Shown piece after piece: positions 17,366 through 25,147 of a stretch of 64,000 nt of DNA (within the stretch, counting starts at the first letter, position 1; every line of letters starts with the position of its first letter). The position numbers were made by a program, and so were the translations under genes. This stretch comes from Methylosinus sp. Sm6 (GTDB taxonomy: Bacteria; Pseudomonadota; Alphaproteobacteria; Rhizobiales; Beijerinckiaceae), in the NCBI RefSeq assembly GCF_019802345.1, contig NZ_JAINDZ010000006.1:1-64000 (forward strand), given 5' to 3'. The notes beneath the pieces are model-generated. The model was not told where the DNA came from. It saw only the letters and a program-made list of their open reading frames with translations, and searched no databases.

Positions 17366-17787
17366 CCATGCAGCGTCCGAGGGTCGCTCCCTATCTCACC
17401 GTCACGCCGGCCGCCGGCGCGATCGCGTTCTACACGGCCGCCTTCGGCGCGCAGCAGCGCGCGCTGATGCCGTCGGTCGACGGGTTGCGCATCGCCCATT
17501 GCGAGCTCGCCATCAATGGCGGCTCGGTGATGCTCGCCGATGTTTTTCCCGAGCTCGGCCACGCCCGCCCGCCTTTGCCGGGCGAGCAGGTGACGGTCTC
17601 GGTCAGCCTCGAATATGACCGGGCCAAGGAGGTCGACGAGATCGTCGCGCGCGCCGGGCAGCTCGGCGCCAAGATCGAGACGCAGCCGACCAACTCCTTC
17701 TGGGGCACGCGCTACGCCGCGCTGCGCGATCCGTTCGGCCACCGATGGATCTTGAACGCGCCGCTCGACGGCTCGCCGATGAGCTGA
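17362..17787 (+). CDS. VOC (glyoxalase/PhnB-like) family protein
   Basis: A 141-residue protein of the vicinal-oxygen-chelate superfamily, closest by eye to the PhnB/3-demethylubiquinone-9 methyltransferase-like group. It starts PYLTVTPAAGAIAFYTAAFGA, carries a central SVMLADVFPE strand and ends ALRDPFGHRWILN, the usual C-terminal glyoxalase repeat. Several family metal ligands are not obvious, so no reaction is assigned. Its ATG overlaps the stop of the Rsm22-like gene, so the two are translated as a unit. It could be a resistance or catabolic VOC enzyme; context does not decide. Confidence 0.82.
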   Translation: MTMQRPRVAPYLTVTPAAGAIAFYTAAFGAQQRALMPSVDGLRIAHCELAINGGSVMLADVFPELGHARPPLPGEQVTVSVSLEYDRAKEVDEIVARAGQLGAKIETQPTNSFWGTRYAALRDPFGHRWILNAPLDGSPMS

Positions 17788-17839
17788 CGATAGAGCGAGC
17801 CTTCAGGCTCGCTTTCTCGAAACACCGCAGGCGACTCTC

Positions 17840-18280
17840 GTGACCGATCCGCTCACCGCCGCCTTCGACGCCGCCCGCGCCGCCTTCGCGGCCGACGAGG
17901 TGCCGGTCGGCGCGGCGGTCGTCCGCAATGGCGCGATCGTCGCCGTCGCCGGCAATCGCACGCTGCGCGACTGCGATCCCACCGCCCACGCCGAAATGCT
18001 CGCCATCCGCGCCGCCTGCGCGACGCTCGCAACCGAGCGGCTCGCCGATTGCGATCTCTATGTCACGCTCGAGCCCTGCGCCATGTGCGCGGCGGCGATC
18101 TCCTTCGCGCGCATCCGCCGGCTCTATTTTTCCGCCGAGGATCCCAAAGGCGGCGGCGTCGAGCACGGCGCGAGATTCTTTTCACAAAAGACCTGCCATC
18201 ACGCTCCGGAGGTCTATGGCGGCTTGCGCGAGCGCGAGGCGGCGGAGCTGCTGCGCGCCTTCTTTCAGGCGAGGCGCTGA
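17840..18280 (+). CDS. tadA: tRNA(Arg) adenosine-34 deaminase
   Basis: Zinc deaminase that converts adenosine to inosine at the wobble position of tRNA-Arg(ACG), essential for reading CGC and CGA codons. The 146-residue protein has the zinc ligand and proton shuttle His50-Ala-Glu52 (HAEM) and Cys80 and Cys83 in PCAMC, plus the tRNA-type ARIRRLYF and PKGGG segments. It starts with GTG. The 3' end overlaps the convergent patatin gene by 16 bases, so antisense transcripts may meet here. A general nucleoside deaminase is less likely given the length and the PCAMCAAAI context. Confidence 0.93.
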   Translation: MTDPLTAAFDAARAAFAADEVPVGAAVVRNGAIVAVAGNRTLRDCDPTAHAEMLAIRAACATLATERLADCDLYVTLEPCAMCAAAISFARIRRLYFSAEDPKGGGVEHGARFFSQKTCHHAPEVYGGLREREAAELLRAFFQARR

Positions 18281-19137
18281 AGAGAAAGCCGCGCCGACGC
18301 GCGCCGCAGCCCGTCCGCGACCTGCACGCGGCAGTCGTCGCCGGCGGCGAAAATCTGCTTGGCCTTGAACAGATCGAGCGCGAGATATTGGGTGACGGCG
18401 GGCGAGACCAGCACGTCGGGCGGCTGCTCGGCGAGCATGCGCGCGCTGATGGCGTTCATCATGATCTGGCTCGCGACGATGATGGTTTCGAACGGCGAGG
18501 GCGGCCGCCCGCGCGCGCGTCCATTGCTCGAGCCCGAGACGTCGACGGCGACGATGATGTCGGCGCGCCCGACGAGATGATTATAGGGAAGCGGATTCAC
18601 GAGGCCGCCGTCGAGGAGATAGCTGTCGCCATGCGCCACCGGCCGCACGAGGCCCGGAATCGCCATGGAGCCGGCGACCGCCGGCCGCAGCGGGCCGGAC
18701 GAGAGAACGACTTCACGCCGCAGGCGGAAATCCGTCGCGACGGCGAAAAAGGGGATCGTCAGCTCCTCGAAGCTCGCCGGAACGCCCTGTGGCCAGAAGG
18801 CGTCGAGAAACCGCTCTGCGTCCACCAGCGCCGGATGGGCGAAATCCGAGAAGGTGCGCGCGCGCCGCCGCGCGCGCGAACGCAGCAGACGGCGCGCGAG
18901 CCGCATGCGGTTGCGGAACAGCTCTTCGGCATGGGCGCGCATCTCGGCGCCGGAAAAGCCCGCGGCATAGGCCGCGCCGACAATGGCCCCGATCGACGTG
19001 CCCGCGATGGCGCAAGGGCGCACGCCCAATTCGTCCAGCGCCTCCAGCACCGCAATATGGGCGAGACCGCGCGCGCCGCCGCCGCCGAGCGCCACCGCGA
19101 CGCTGAAGCCGAAAGCGTTTCCCGTCTTTTGTTCCAT
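18265..19137 (-). CDS. Patatin-like phospholipase (RssA type)
   Basis: Ser-Asp dyad lipid hydrolase of 290 residues. The oxyanion loop GGGGARG (18-24), nucleophile elbow GTSIG with Ser48, and the catalytic Asp in LLDGGLVNPLP are all present. An alpha/beta patatin core with an Arg-rich insert (RARRRARTF) fits the bacterial cytoplasmic or peripheral-membrane RssA/NTE-like group. The ATG at 19137 is chosen because the reading frame upstream runs through a 15-bp tandem repeat and Irr-box-like DNA. No good ribosome binding site is visible. It diverges from bfd, with which it shares the upstream region. Confidence 0.9.
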   Translation of the reverse strand: MEQKTGNAFGFSVAVALGGGGARGLAHIAVLEALDELGVRPCAIAGTSIGAIVGAAYAAGFSGAEMRAHAEELFRNRMRLARRLLRSRARRRARTFSDFAHPALVDAERFLDAFWPQGVPASFEELTIPFFAVATDFRLRREVVLSSGPLRPAVAGSMAIPGLVRPVAHGDSYLLDGGLVNPLPYNHLVGRADIIVAVDVSGSSNGRARGRPPSPFETIIVASQIMMNAISARMLAEQPPDVLVSPAVTQYLALDLFKAKQIFAAGDDCRVQVADGLRRASARLSLQRLA

Positions 19138-19182
19138 GAGAGAGGATGAACAATAATCTTCGGGCGAGCGCAATCTCCGACG

Positions 19183-19227
19183 TGGCGCGATCCGGCCTGG
19201 CGCGATTCTGCCTGGCGCGATCCGGCG
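19183..19227. repeat. Three tandem 15-bp repeats
   Basis: The unit TGGCGCGATCCGGCC occurs three times head to tail (19183-19197, 19198-19212, 19213-19227), with two changes in the middle copy and one in the last. It lies in the 320-base gene-free stretch 19138-19457 between the divergent patatin and bfd genes. It could bind a regulator or be simple slippage DNA. The rest of that stretch holds the two Irr-box-like sites listed separately. Confidence 0.8.
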
Positions 19228-19271
19228 CGGCGGCGGGAGCGCGGGCGCTCTCGGTGCGCCGGGGGGCTTGT

Positions 19272-19288
19272 TTTGGAAACTTTCCACA
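19272..19288. promoter_or_regulatory. Irr-box (ICE)-like palindrome, distal site
   Basis: TTTGGAAACTTTCCACA matches the alphaproteobacterial iron-control element TTTAGAA-N3-TTCTAAA at 11 of 14 defined positions. Its core TGGAAA-C-TTTCCA is a perfect palindrome. It lies about 170 bases before bfd. Irr is the haem-responsive iron regulator of Rhizobiales, and bacterioferritin genes are among its known targets. Confidence 0.5.
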
Positions 19289-19427
19289 GTATTTAAGAGG
19301 CAAAATGGAGAGGTGGTGGCGCGTGATTTGCGTCGTCTCCGCGCAACGGCGCCTGGTGTCGGCAAGCCGACAACGAGGCGCTGGAAAAATTGGATCTGGT
19401 CAGGTAAGCTACTGAAATCACAGCTAG

Positions 19428-19444
19428 TTTACAACCTTTCCAAA
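19428..19444. promoter_or_regulatory. Irr-box (ICE)-like site, proximal to bfd
   Basis: TTTACAACCTTTCCAAA matches the ICE consensus at 12 of 14 positions. It is embedded in a perfect 7-bp inverted repeat (CTAGTTT at 19424-19430, AAACTAG at 19442-19448). It lies 13 bases before the bfd ATG, where a bound repressor would block transcription or initiation. Confidence 0.55.
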
Positions 19445-19457
19445 CTAGGTGCGGAAG

Positions 19458-19694
19458 ATGATCGTCTGCTCTTGCAACGTGCTCTCGGATGGGCAAGTCC
19501 GCGAGCTCCTCGGAAGAAGATCGGATCGGCCCAGCGTCGGAGCGGTCTTTCGCCATATGGGATGCGAGCCGCGCTGCGGCCGATGCGCGCGCAACATCAG
19601 CGCGCTCGTCGATCAGCACGCGTCGTCGCCGTCGGATCATTGCAGCGGCGCCGGCGAGTGCGATAATTGTCGCGCGGACGAATTAGCGGCGTGA
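19458..19694 (+). CDS. bfd: Bacterioferritin-associated ferredoxin with a Cys-rich tail
   Basis: A small [2Fe-2S] protein that reduces the ferric core of bacterioferritin so iron can be released. Counting from the ATG at 19458 (78 residues), ligands are Cys4 and Cys6 (CSCN) and Cys40 and Cys43 (CGRC), the family pattern. An extra Cys36 and a tail with three more cysteines (HCSGAGECDNC) are unusual. AGG lies eight bases before the ATG; a GTG three codons upstream is possible. It is followed 35 bases later by bfr, so the pair form an iron-storage unit, probably controlled by the Irr-like boxes upstream. Confidence 0.9.
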   Translation: MIVCSCNVLSDGQVRELLGRRSDRPSVGAVFRHMGCEPRCGRCARNISALVDQHASSPSDHCSGAGECDNCRADELAA

Positions 19695-19729
19695 CCTGAA
19701 AGCGCCGCGACGATGGGAAAGGGGCGCTT

Positions 19730-20206
19730 ATGCGCGGCGACGCAAAACTGATCGAATATCTCAATCGCGGCGTTCGGGCCGAGTTGACCGCGATCAATCA
19801 GTACTGGCTGCATTATCGCATTCTCGACAATTGGGGCTTCAAGGAGCTCGGCAAGAAGTGGCGCGCCGAATCCATCGAGGAGATGGAGCACGCCGACCAG
19901 TTCGTGCATCGCATCCTCTTCCTCGAGGGCTTTCCGAACATGCAGAGCCTCGATCCGCTGCGCATCGGCCAGTCGGTCGAGGAGATCATCCGTCTCGATC
20001 TCGCCACCGAGGTCGACGCTCGCGCCCTCTATCTCGAGGCGGCCGCCTATGCGCTCTCGATCAATGATCGCATCAGCCAGAACCTGTTCGAGGATGTGGT
20101 GAAGAGCGAGGAGCGTCACATCGATTTCCTGGAGACGCAGCTCGAGCTCATCAAGCAGCTCGGCGTCCAGCTCTATTCGCAAAAGCACATCGGCGATCTG
20201 TCCTGA
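19730..20206 (+). CDS. bfr: Bacterioferritin
   Basis: Haem-containing iron-storage protein that assembles into a 24-mer shell. The 158 residues keep every expected ligand: ferroxidase Glu18, Glu51, His54, Glu94, Glu127 and His130, and haem-axial Met52 (EEMEHAD). The length is standard. It follows bfd closely on the same strand. This gives the classic store-and-release pair. A palindromic repeat pair begins about 50 bases after the stop and probably ends the transcript. Confidence 0.97.
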   Translation: MRGDAKLIEYLNRGVRAELTAINQYWLHYRILDNWGFKELGKKWRAESIEEMEHADQFVHRILFLEGFPNMQSLDPLRIGQSVEEIIRLDLATEVDARALYLEAAAYALSINDRISQNLFEDVVKSEERHIDFLETQLELIKQLGVQLYSQKHIGDLS

Positions 20207-20256
20207 GCGGACCCGATCGGCTATGTCCTCCATTAGCCGACTCTCGAGGCGCGATC

Positions 20257-20420
20257 CTTCTCCCACTCGTGGGAGAAGCGACCCTCGCGTCAGCGAGGGT
20301 CGGATGAGGGCGCCTCCGGATGGCGGCGGCAGATTTGACCTGAAGAGGGTTTTCGGCCGGGACCCTCATCCGGCCCGGCTTCGCCGGGCCACCTTCTCCC
20401 GCCAAGCGGGAGAAAGGGAG
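20257..20420. repeat. Head-to-head palindromic repeat pair (BIME-like), copy 2
   Basis: The first unit (20257-20310) opens with CTTCTCCCAC-TC-GTGGGAGAAG, then a GACCCTCGCGTCAGCGAGGGTC hairpin and GGATGAGGGCGCC. The inverted unit (20361-20420) starts GACCCTCATCCGGCCCGG and ends in CTTCTCCCGCCAAGCGGGAG. Layout and sequence match the pairs at 4.2 and 61.0 kb. It separates bfr from the convergent MFS gene. Confidence 0.88.
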
Positions 20421-20458
20421 CGCCCTATTTTGGAGTTCTGGGGGCGGGCTCGCTTATG

Positions 20459-21721
20459 TCAGGTCGCGCCGCTGTGCTGCGGCTCCGGCGGGACGAGATG
20501 CGTCGCGGCGCGCCACTGGTCCGCGAGCTTGGCCACGCCGAAGGACAGCGCCGTTCCCGCGAGGGCAAAACCCGCCATCGCCAGATAGGCGTGCTCACCC
20601 ATCACCGTGTAGAGCGGTCCCGACAGCAGTGTGAACAGGCCATTGCCGCCGGCGATCGCCGCGGCGAGCCACGCCTGGGCCTGCGCCTGGCGCTCCCTGC
20701 CGCCGAGCGCGGCCAGCAGATAGGCCGGCCCGATCTGCACCGCCGCGCATGAGGCGCCGTGCAGCGCCTGGGCGAAGAAAATTCCCACAGGCTCGAGGTC
20801 GAACGACATCAGCATCCAGCGGATCACCGCCGCGACTCCGCCGACCACGAGGAAGGTCGCGGCGCGCGCTTCGCCGCCGAACCAGCGTCCGGCCATCAGA
20901 AAGGCCGCGACCTCGGTCGCGAGCGCGACGACCCAGGCGAAGGCGACAAAAGTGTCGCTGTGGCCCATTTGCTTCCAATGCAGCGCGCCGAAGGCGTTGA
21001 CCATCGAATGCGAGCTCTGGATGAGCGTCGCTGCGGCGATCAGCAGAATGACGAGGCCCGGCCGCTCGACCGGCGCGCCGCGGCGCAAGGCGCAGCTCGG
21101 CGCCGCATGGCCGAGCCCGATCAGCGCGCCGAGGCTCCAAAGGCAGGAGAGCGCGCCGACGCCGGCGAGCAGCCAGATGATGTCCTCGGACGGAAGCGCG
21201 CCGGCGATCGGCCCGCTGGCGGCGAGAAAGACGAGGATCGACACCGAGCCCCAGCCGCGCACCCAGGAATAATGCATTTGCGGCAGGCCGAGATCGCGGC
21301 GCCGACGCGCTTGCTCGAAGCTGATGCCGTCGGCGAGCGGCGCGATCGGCCCTTGCGCGAGCGCGACCATGGCGACCGCGCAGAGTATGGCGGCAAAGCC
21401 GTGCGAGAGGCCGGTGACGGCGTAGCCGGCCGCGATCGCCGCCGCGCAGGCGACGAGCAGCGGGCCGTGATCGCCGTGGCGATCCGCCCGGCGCGAGGCG
21501 AGCAAGGTCGAGCCGATGCGGATCACCGGCTGCACGGCGAGAATGGCGGCGATCTGCAGAGCGTCGAGCCCGCGCCCCGACAGCCAGATCGAGAAGAACG
21601 GCAGCTGCACGCCGACGATGGCGTAAATCGCCGCGAACAACAAGGAGAGACGCAGCTCCGCATGGCGATCGTCCACACGCTCGATCGTCGCCGCGGCCTC
21701 GCGGCGTGGCATTCCCGACAA
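20459..21721 (-). CDS. MFS transporter (MFS_1-like, HcaT-type)
   Basis: A 420-residue polytopic membrane protein with about twelve hydrophobic segments. The N-terminal FAAIYAIVGVQLPFFSIWLSGRGL and the central HYSWVRGWGSVSILVFL resemble the HcaT/3-phenylpropionate permease subfamily of the major facilitator superfamily. Substrate cannot be read from the sequence. A TTG start at 21721 has GGAG well spaced within the end of the regulator gene; an ATG three codons on is the alternative. It directly follows the XRE-cupin gene, which probably controls it. Confidence 0.87.
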   Translation of the reverse strand: MSGMPRREAAATIERVDDRHAELRLSLLFAAIYAIVGVQLPFFSIWLSGRGLDALQIAAILAVQPVIRIGSTLLASRRADRHGDHGPLLVACAAAIAAGYAVTGLSHGFAAILCAVAMVALAQGPIAPLADGISFEQARRRRDLGLPQMHYSWVRGWGSVSILVFLAASGPIAGALPSEDIIWLLAGVGALSCLWSLGALIGLGHAAPSCALRRGAPVERPGLVILLIAAATLIQSSHSMVNAFGALHWKQMGHSDTFVAFAWVVALATEVAAFLMAGRWFGGEARAATFLVVGGVAAVIRWMLMSFDLEPVGIFFAQALHGASCAAVQIGPAYLLAALGGRERQAQAQAWLAAAIAGGNGLFTLLSGPLYTVMGEHAYLAMAGFALAGTALSFGVAKLADQWRAATHLVPPEPQHSGAT

Positions 21722-21724
21722 AAC

Positions 21725-22342
21725 TCACTCCATTGCCGCTGCTTTGAGGATGACGACCATGGTCGCCTGGGCCATGGTCGCGCCGATGTTGCGAATCACA
21801 TGCGGACGGTCGCAGCGATAGCGCAAGGTTTCGCCCGCGCGCACAATGGCTCGCGCGCCCGCCACCTCGACCTCGAGCTCGCCCTCGCGCGAGGACAGGC
21901 TCTCGACCGAGCCGCGCTGATGCGCCTCCGATTCCAGCACGCCGCCGGGATCGGCGGAGAACTCATAACATTGCAGCCATTCTACGGTTTTTATCCAGCC
22001 GATGATGGCCAGGCGACATTTTCCGTCGTCGGAGACGAGGATCGGCGTGTCCGATTTGCTCGTCTTTTCCAAAAAGGGCTCGTCCTCCGTCATTTGCAGG
22101 ACGCCTTCGATCGAGACGTCGAGCGCCTGGGCGAGGCGCCAAATGGTCGCGAGCGTCGGATTGGTCTCGTTGCGCTCGATCTGGCTGATGATCGATTTGG
22201 CCACTCCCGACTGCTGCGAGAGTTCGGACAGCGAGAGATTATAGGCCTTGCGCAGCCGCTGGACAGTCGCGCCGAGCTGGCCCGTCAACGCCAGAGCTCC
22301 GGCTTCCAAGATTTTCTGCCTGTCGCGACCCTCGACGCCCAT
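21725..22342 (-). CDS. XRE-family regulator with C-terminal cupin domain
   Basis: A 205-residue transcription factor. Residues about 24-80 form an HTH_3 domain (LRKAYNLSLSELSQQSGVAK, then SQIERNETNPTLATIWRLAQAL), and about 110-200 a cupin barrel for a small ligand. PuuR/SutR-type members use the cupin to sense metabolites and often control an adjacent transporter or catabolic gene. Here the MFS gene begins three bases after the stop. A TTCGAA-rich inverted repeat upstream is a likely self-operator. The ligand is unknown. It diverges from the LpxH-like gene. Confidence 0.92.
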   Translation of the reverse strand: MGVEGRDRQKILEAGALALTGQLGATVQRLRKAYNLSLSELSQQSGVAKSIISQIERNETNPTLATIWRLAQALDVSIEGVLQMTEDEPFLEKTSKSDTPILVSDDGKCRLAIIGWIKTVEWLQCYEFSADPGGVLESEAHQRGSVESLSSREGELEVEVAGARAIVRAGETLRYRCDRPHVIRNIGATMAQATMVVILKAAAME

Positions 22343-22373
22343 GCGCTCTCCCCGGCGAATTTCGATCGGAAAG

Positions 22374-22402
22374 ATATTCGAAGGCGTTCGAAATATCGAA
22401 CG
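22374..22402. promoter_or_regulatory. TTCGAA inverted-repeat operator candidate
   Basis: ATATTCGAA-GGCG-TTCGAAATAT followed by CGAAC gives two exact TTCGAA sites (22377-22382 and 22387-22392), ten bases apart, and a partial third. It is A/T-rich against its surroundings and lies just upstream of the XRE-cupin gene, in the 181-base divergent gap. It is the best candidate for autoregulation by that protein. Confidence 0.45.
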
Positions 22403-22523
22403 AGAAATTCAGCCTTCGCGGCGCCCGACGACGCGACCGAGGCGATTGTCATCGTCGCGCAATATGAATCTGGTGGGAAGTCGTGGCGGCAAAGGGCGGC
22501 ACTAGAAGAGGCGACGCGTCGAA

Positions 22524-23360
22524 ATGACCGCAACGGATCCATCGGCCGACTCCCAAGAGGCCCGGCGCTTCCGGACCTTGTTCCTGTCGGACCTTCACCT
22601 CGGCACGCGCGGGCTGCAGGCCGAGCTCCTGCTCGATTTCCTCAGGCATCACGACGCCGAGACGATCTATCTCGTCGGCGATATCGTCGACGGCTGGCGG
22701 CTGAAGAACGGCTGGTATTGGCCGCAATCGCACAATGACGTGGTGCAGAAGCTGCTGCGCAAGGCGCGCAAGGGCGCGCGCGTGATCTATGTGCCGGGAA
22801 ATCATGACGAATTCGCTCGCGACTATGCCGGCATGGTGTTCGGCGGCGTCGAGGTGACCGAGACCGACGTCCATGAGACCGCCGACGGCAAGAAGATGCT
22901 CGTCATTCATGGCGATCAATTCGACATCGTCGTGCGCCACGCCCGCTGGCTCGCCTTCCTCGGCGATTGGGCCTATGAGCTGGCGCTGTTCCTCAACATC
23001 TGGAACAATCGCATCCGCCGCTTGTTCGGCGTCGGCTATTGGTCCTTCTCCGCCTGGGCGAAGCTGAAGGTGAAGAAAGCGGTGAATTTCATCGGCGATT
23101 TCGAGGAGACTCTGGCCGCCGAGGCGGCGCGTCGCGGCGTGGATGGCGTCGTCTGCGGCCATATCCATCATGCGACCATTCGCAGGATCGGCGACATGCT
23201 CTATGTGAACACGGGCGATTTCGTCGAGAGCTGCACCGCTGTCGCCGAGCATTCCGACGGCCGCTTCGAGATCCTGCATTGGCGGACGACGGCGCAGGAG
23301 CGCGTGGCCGCAGCGCAGGAAGACACGGGCGCGGCCGCGCCGGCGAGGGCCGCCGCCTGA
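22524..23360 (+). CDS. UDP-2,3-diacylglucosamine diphosphatase-like metallophosphatase
   Basis: Calcineurin-type phosphatase of 278 residues related to LpxH, which cuts UDP-diacylglucosamine during lipid A synthesis. The metal motifs are SDLHLG (Asp23, His25), GDIVD (Asp53), GNHDE (93-95), HGDQFD and GHIHHA. It has the long insert after residue 140 (WAYELALFLNIWNN) seen in the alphaproteobacterial branch, in which LpxI is the usual lipid A enzyme, so the true substrate may differ. Its stop overlaps the start of a glycosyltransferase gene (TGATG), suggesting a coupled step on a lipid-linked substrate. Confidence 0.85.
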   Translation: MTATDPSADSQEARRFRTLFLSDLHLGTRGLQAELLLDFLRHHDAETIYLVGDIVDGWRLKNGWYWPQSHNDVVQKLLRKARKGARVIYVPGNHDEFARDYAGMVFGGVEVTETDVHETADGKKMLVIHGDQFDIVVRHARWLAFLGDWAYELALFLNIWNNRIRRLFGVGYWSFSAWAKLKVKKAVNFIGDFEETLAAEAARRGVDGVVCGHIHHATIRRIGDMLYVNTGDFVESCTAVAEHSDGRFEILHWRTTAQERVAAAQEDTGAAAPARAAA

Positions 23361-24439
23361 TGCGAATACTGATCGCGACGGACGCCTGGCGTCCGCAAGT
23401 CAATGGCGTCGTGCGTTCCCTCGAGTCGATGGCGGGCGCGGCGAGCGCGCTCGGAGCGACCATCGAATTCCTGACGCCGCAGGACTTCGCCTCCTTTCCG
23501 ATGCCGACCTATCCGGAAATCCAGCTCGCTCTGGCGTGGCCCGGGGCGGTGTCGCGCCGGCTCGCGCAAGGCTATGAGCATGTCCACATCGCGACCGAGG
23601 GACCCGTCGGGCTCGCGACGCGCGCCTGCTGCCGGCGCCAGGGCCGTCGCTTCACGACGAGCTATCACACGCGCTTCCCCGAATATATTCACGCCCGCTC
23701 GCGCCTGCCGGTCAGCGTGACCTATGCGCTGCTGCGGCGCTTCCACAATAGCGGCTGCGGCACGATGGTTTCGACGCAGACCTTGGCGCAGGAGCTCGCG
23801 GGGCGCGGCTTCCGCCGGCTGATGCGCTGGTCGCGCGGCGTCGACCATGGCCTGTTCCAGCCCGGCGCCGCGATCGATCTCGGCCTGCCGCGGCCGATCT
23901 TCCTCTATGCAGGGCGCCTCGCCGTCGAGAAGAATGTCGAGGCTTTCCTCTCGCTCGATCTGCCGGGGACGAAGCTGGTCGTCGGCGACGGGCCGGCGCG
24001 CTCCGCGCTGGAGGCGCGCTTTCCGCAGGCGCGTTTCGTCGGCGTCAAGACCAGCGCGGAGCTGGCGACGCTCTATGCGAGCTCCGACGTGTTCGTCTTT
24101 CCGAGCCGCACCGACACATTCGGCATGGTGCTGCTCGAGGCGATGGCTTGCGGCCTGCCGGTTGCGGCGTTTCCGGTCGCCGGCCCGCTCGATGTCGTCG
24201 GCGGCAGCGGCGCCGGCGTTCTGAGCGAGGATCTGCAAGCTGCCTGCCTCGCGGCGACCGAGGTCCCCCGCGCCGTTCCGCGCGACCATGCGCTGACCTT
24301 CACCTGGGAGGCGAGCGCGCGGCAGTTCCTCGACAATGTGGCCGCCGCCCATCAGGCCGGCGAGTCGGCCGCCTCCGGCAAGGCCGCCTCAGCCGAACAG
24401 CCGAAGCTTTTCGTGCAGGGAGAGATGATCAAGCCGTGA
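23360..24439 (+). CDS. GT4-family glycosyltransferase
   Basis: A 359-residue GT-B glycosyltransferase. N-terminal ATDAWRPQVNGVVRSL is typical of the MgtA/alpha-mannosyltransferase-like GT4 group. The C-terminal domain contains FLYAGRLAVEKN, VVGDGPARSALE, SSDVFVFPSRTDTFGMVLLEA and MACGLPVAA, the nucleotide-sugar site. The ATG overlaps the upstream stop by one base. A diacylglycerol or other lipid acceptor is likely from family and neighbour, but donor and acceptor are not defined. The 3' end overlaps the convergent hypothetical gene by 51 bases. Confidence 0.88.
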   Translation: MRILIATDAWRPQVNGVVRSLESMAGAASALGATIEFLTPQDFASFPMPTYPEIQLALAWPGAVSRRLAQGYEHVHIATEGPVGLATRACCRRQGRRFTTSYHTRFPEYIHARSRLPVSVTYALLRRFHNSGCGTMVSTQTLAQELAGRGFRRLMRWSRGVDHGLFQPGAAIDLGLPRPIFLYAGRLAVEKNVEAFLSLDLPGTKLVVGDGPARSALEARFPQARFVGVKTSAELATLYASSDVFVFPSRTDTFGMVLLEAMACGLPVAAFPVAGPLDVVGGSGAGVLSEDLQAACLAATEVPRAVPRDHALTFTWEASARQFLDNVAAAHQAGESAASGKAASAEQPKLFVQGEMIKP

Positions 24440-25015
24440 CAGCGCGGCGAGACGCGGGTCGACGACGATCGGCTTCGCCTTTGCCGGCTCCGGCGGCTCG
24501 GCGTGTTCGACCGCCTGCGCTTCCGCGGCGATGTCCTCGGACCATTCCGCCTCGTCATGGGCGAGGTCCGTGGCGAAGACTTCCGGCGCGCCCACGATCT
24601 CGACAATGATCCCGCTCTCCGGCTCGACGGGCGACGGCGCGGCTTCGCGCGCAGCGGCCGCGGCGTAAGCGGCGAATTGCTCCGCGAGGGCGTCGGCCTG
24701 GGCGCAGAAACTTTCATCGAGTCCGCTGGCGCGCAGGGTGTGCGCGAATTCGCGCGCCCGCTCGGCGAGGCGCTGCGGCAGCCGCCAGTCGCGGGCGGGC
24801 TCCGCCTCGGGCGTCTCTCGCTGGTCTTCGACGCGCGTGGCCACATAGCGCTCCAGCCGGTCGACCGCCTGCACCAGCCGCTCGGTCTCGGCGGCGCGCT
24901 GACGGCGTGCATATTCGAGCAGGAACCAGCGGCCGCGCACGGTTTCCATCACCGCGGCTTCGATTCTGTCATAATCTTCCGGGTAGAGCCCGGTGGGCGG
25001 AGCCGGTAAATTCAT
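24389..25015 (-). CDS. Conserved-looking hypothetical protein
   Basis: I do not recognise this 208-residue protein. It has an ordered N-terminal helical part (about 8-70: GLYPEDYDRIEAAVMETVRG then WFLLEYARRQRAAETERL), an acidic, Ala/Glu-rich middle (about 110-175) with low complexity, and a short conserved-looking C-terminal motif (PRLAALSRLDHLSLHEKLRLFG). No membrane segment or signal is visible. The start at MNLPAPPTG fits the codon pattern; the open frame upstream runs into antisense of the moeB region. The C-terminal 17 codons overlap the end of the glycosyltransferase gene on the other strand. The termini look like docking motifs, which is inference. Confidence 0.7.
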   Translation of the reverse strand: MNLPAPPTGLYPEDYDRIEAAVMETVRGRWFLLEYARRQRAAETERLVQAVDRLERYVATRVEDQRETPEAEPARDWRLPQRLAERAREFAHTLRASGLDESFCAQADALAEQFAAYAAAAAREAAPSPVEPESGIIVEIVGAPEVFATDLAHDEAEWSEDIAAEAQAVEHAEPPEPAKAKPIVVDPRLAALSRLDHLSLHEKLRLFG

Positions 25016-25147
25016 GAACCAGTCCTCGCGAAGCCGGCGCCGCGAATCGGCGCATGCCCAGCAAAAGCGCGGTTCGCGTCTTATGCAAGTCTTATTGACG
25101 GAATGGAGGCGGGACCGTGCCGCCGTCGGAGGAAAAGGAGCGGAGCA

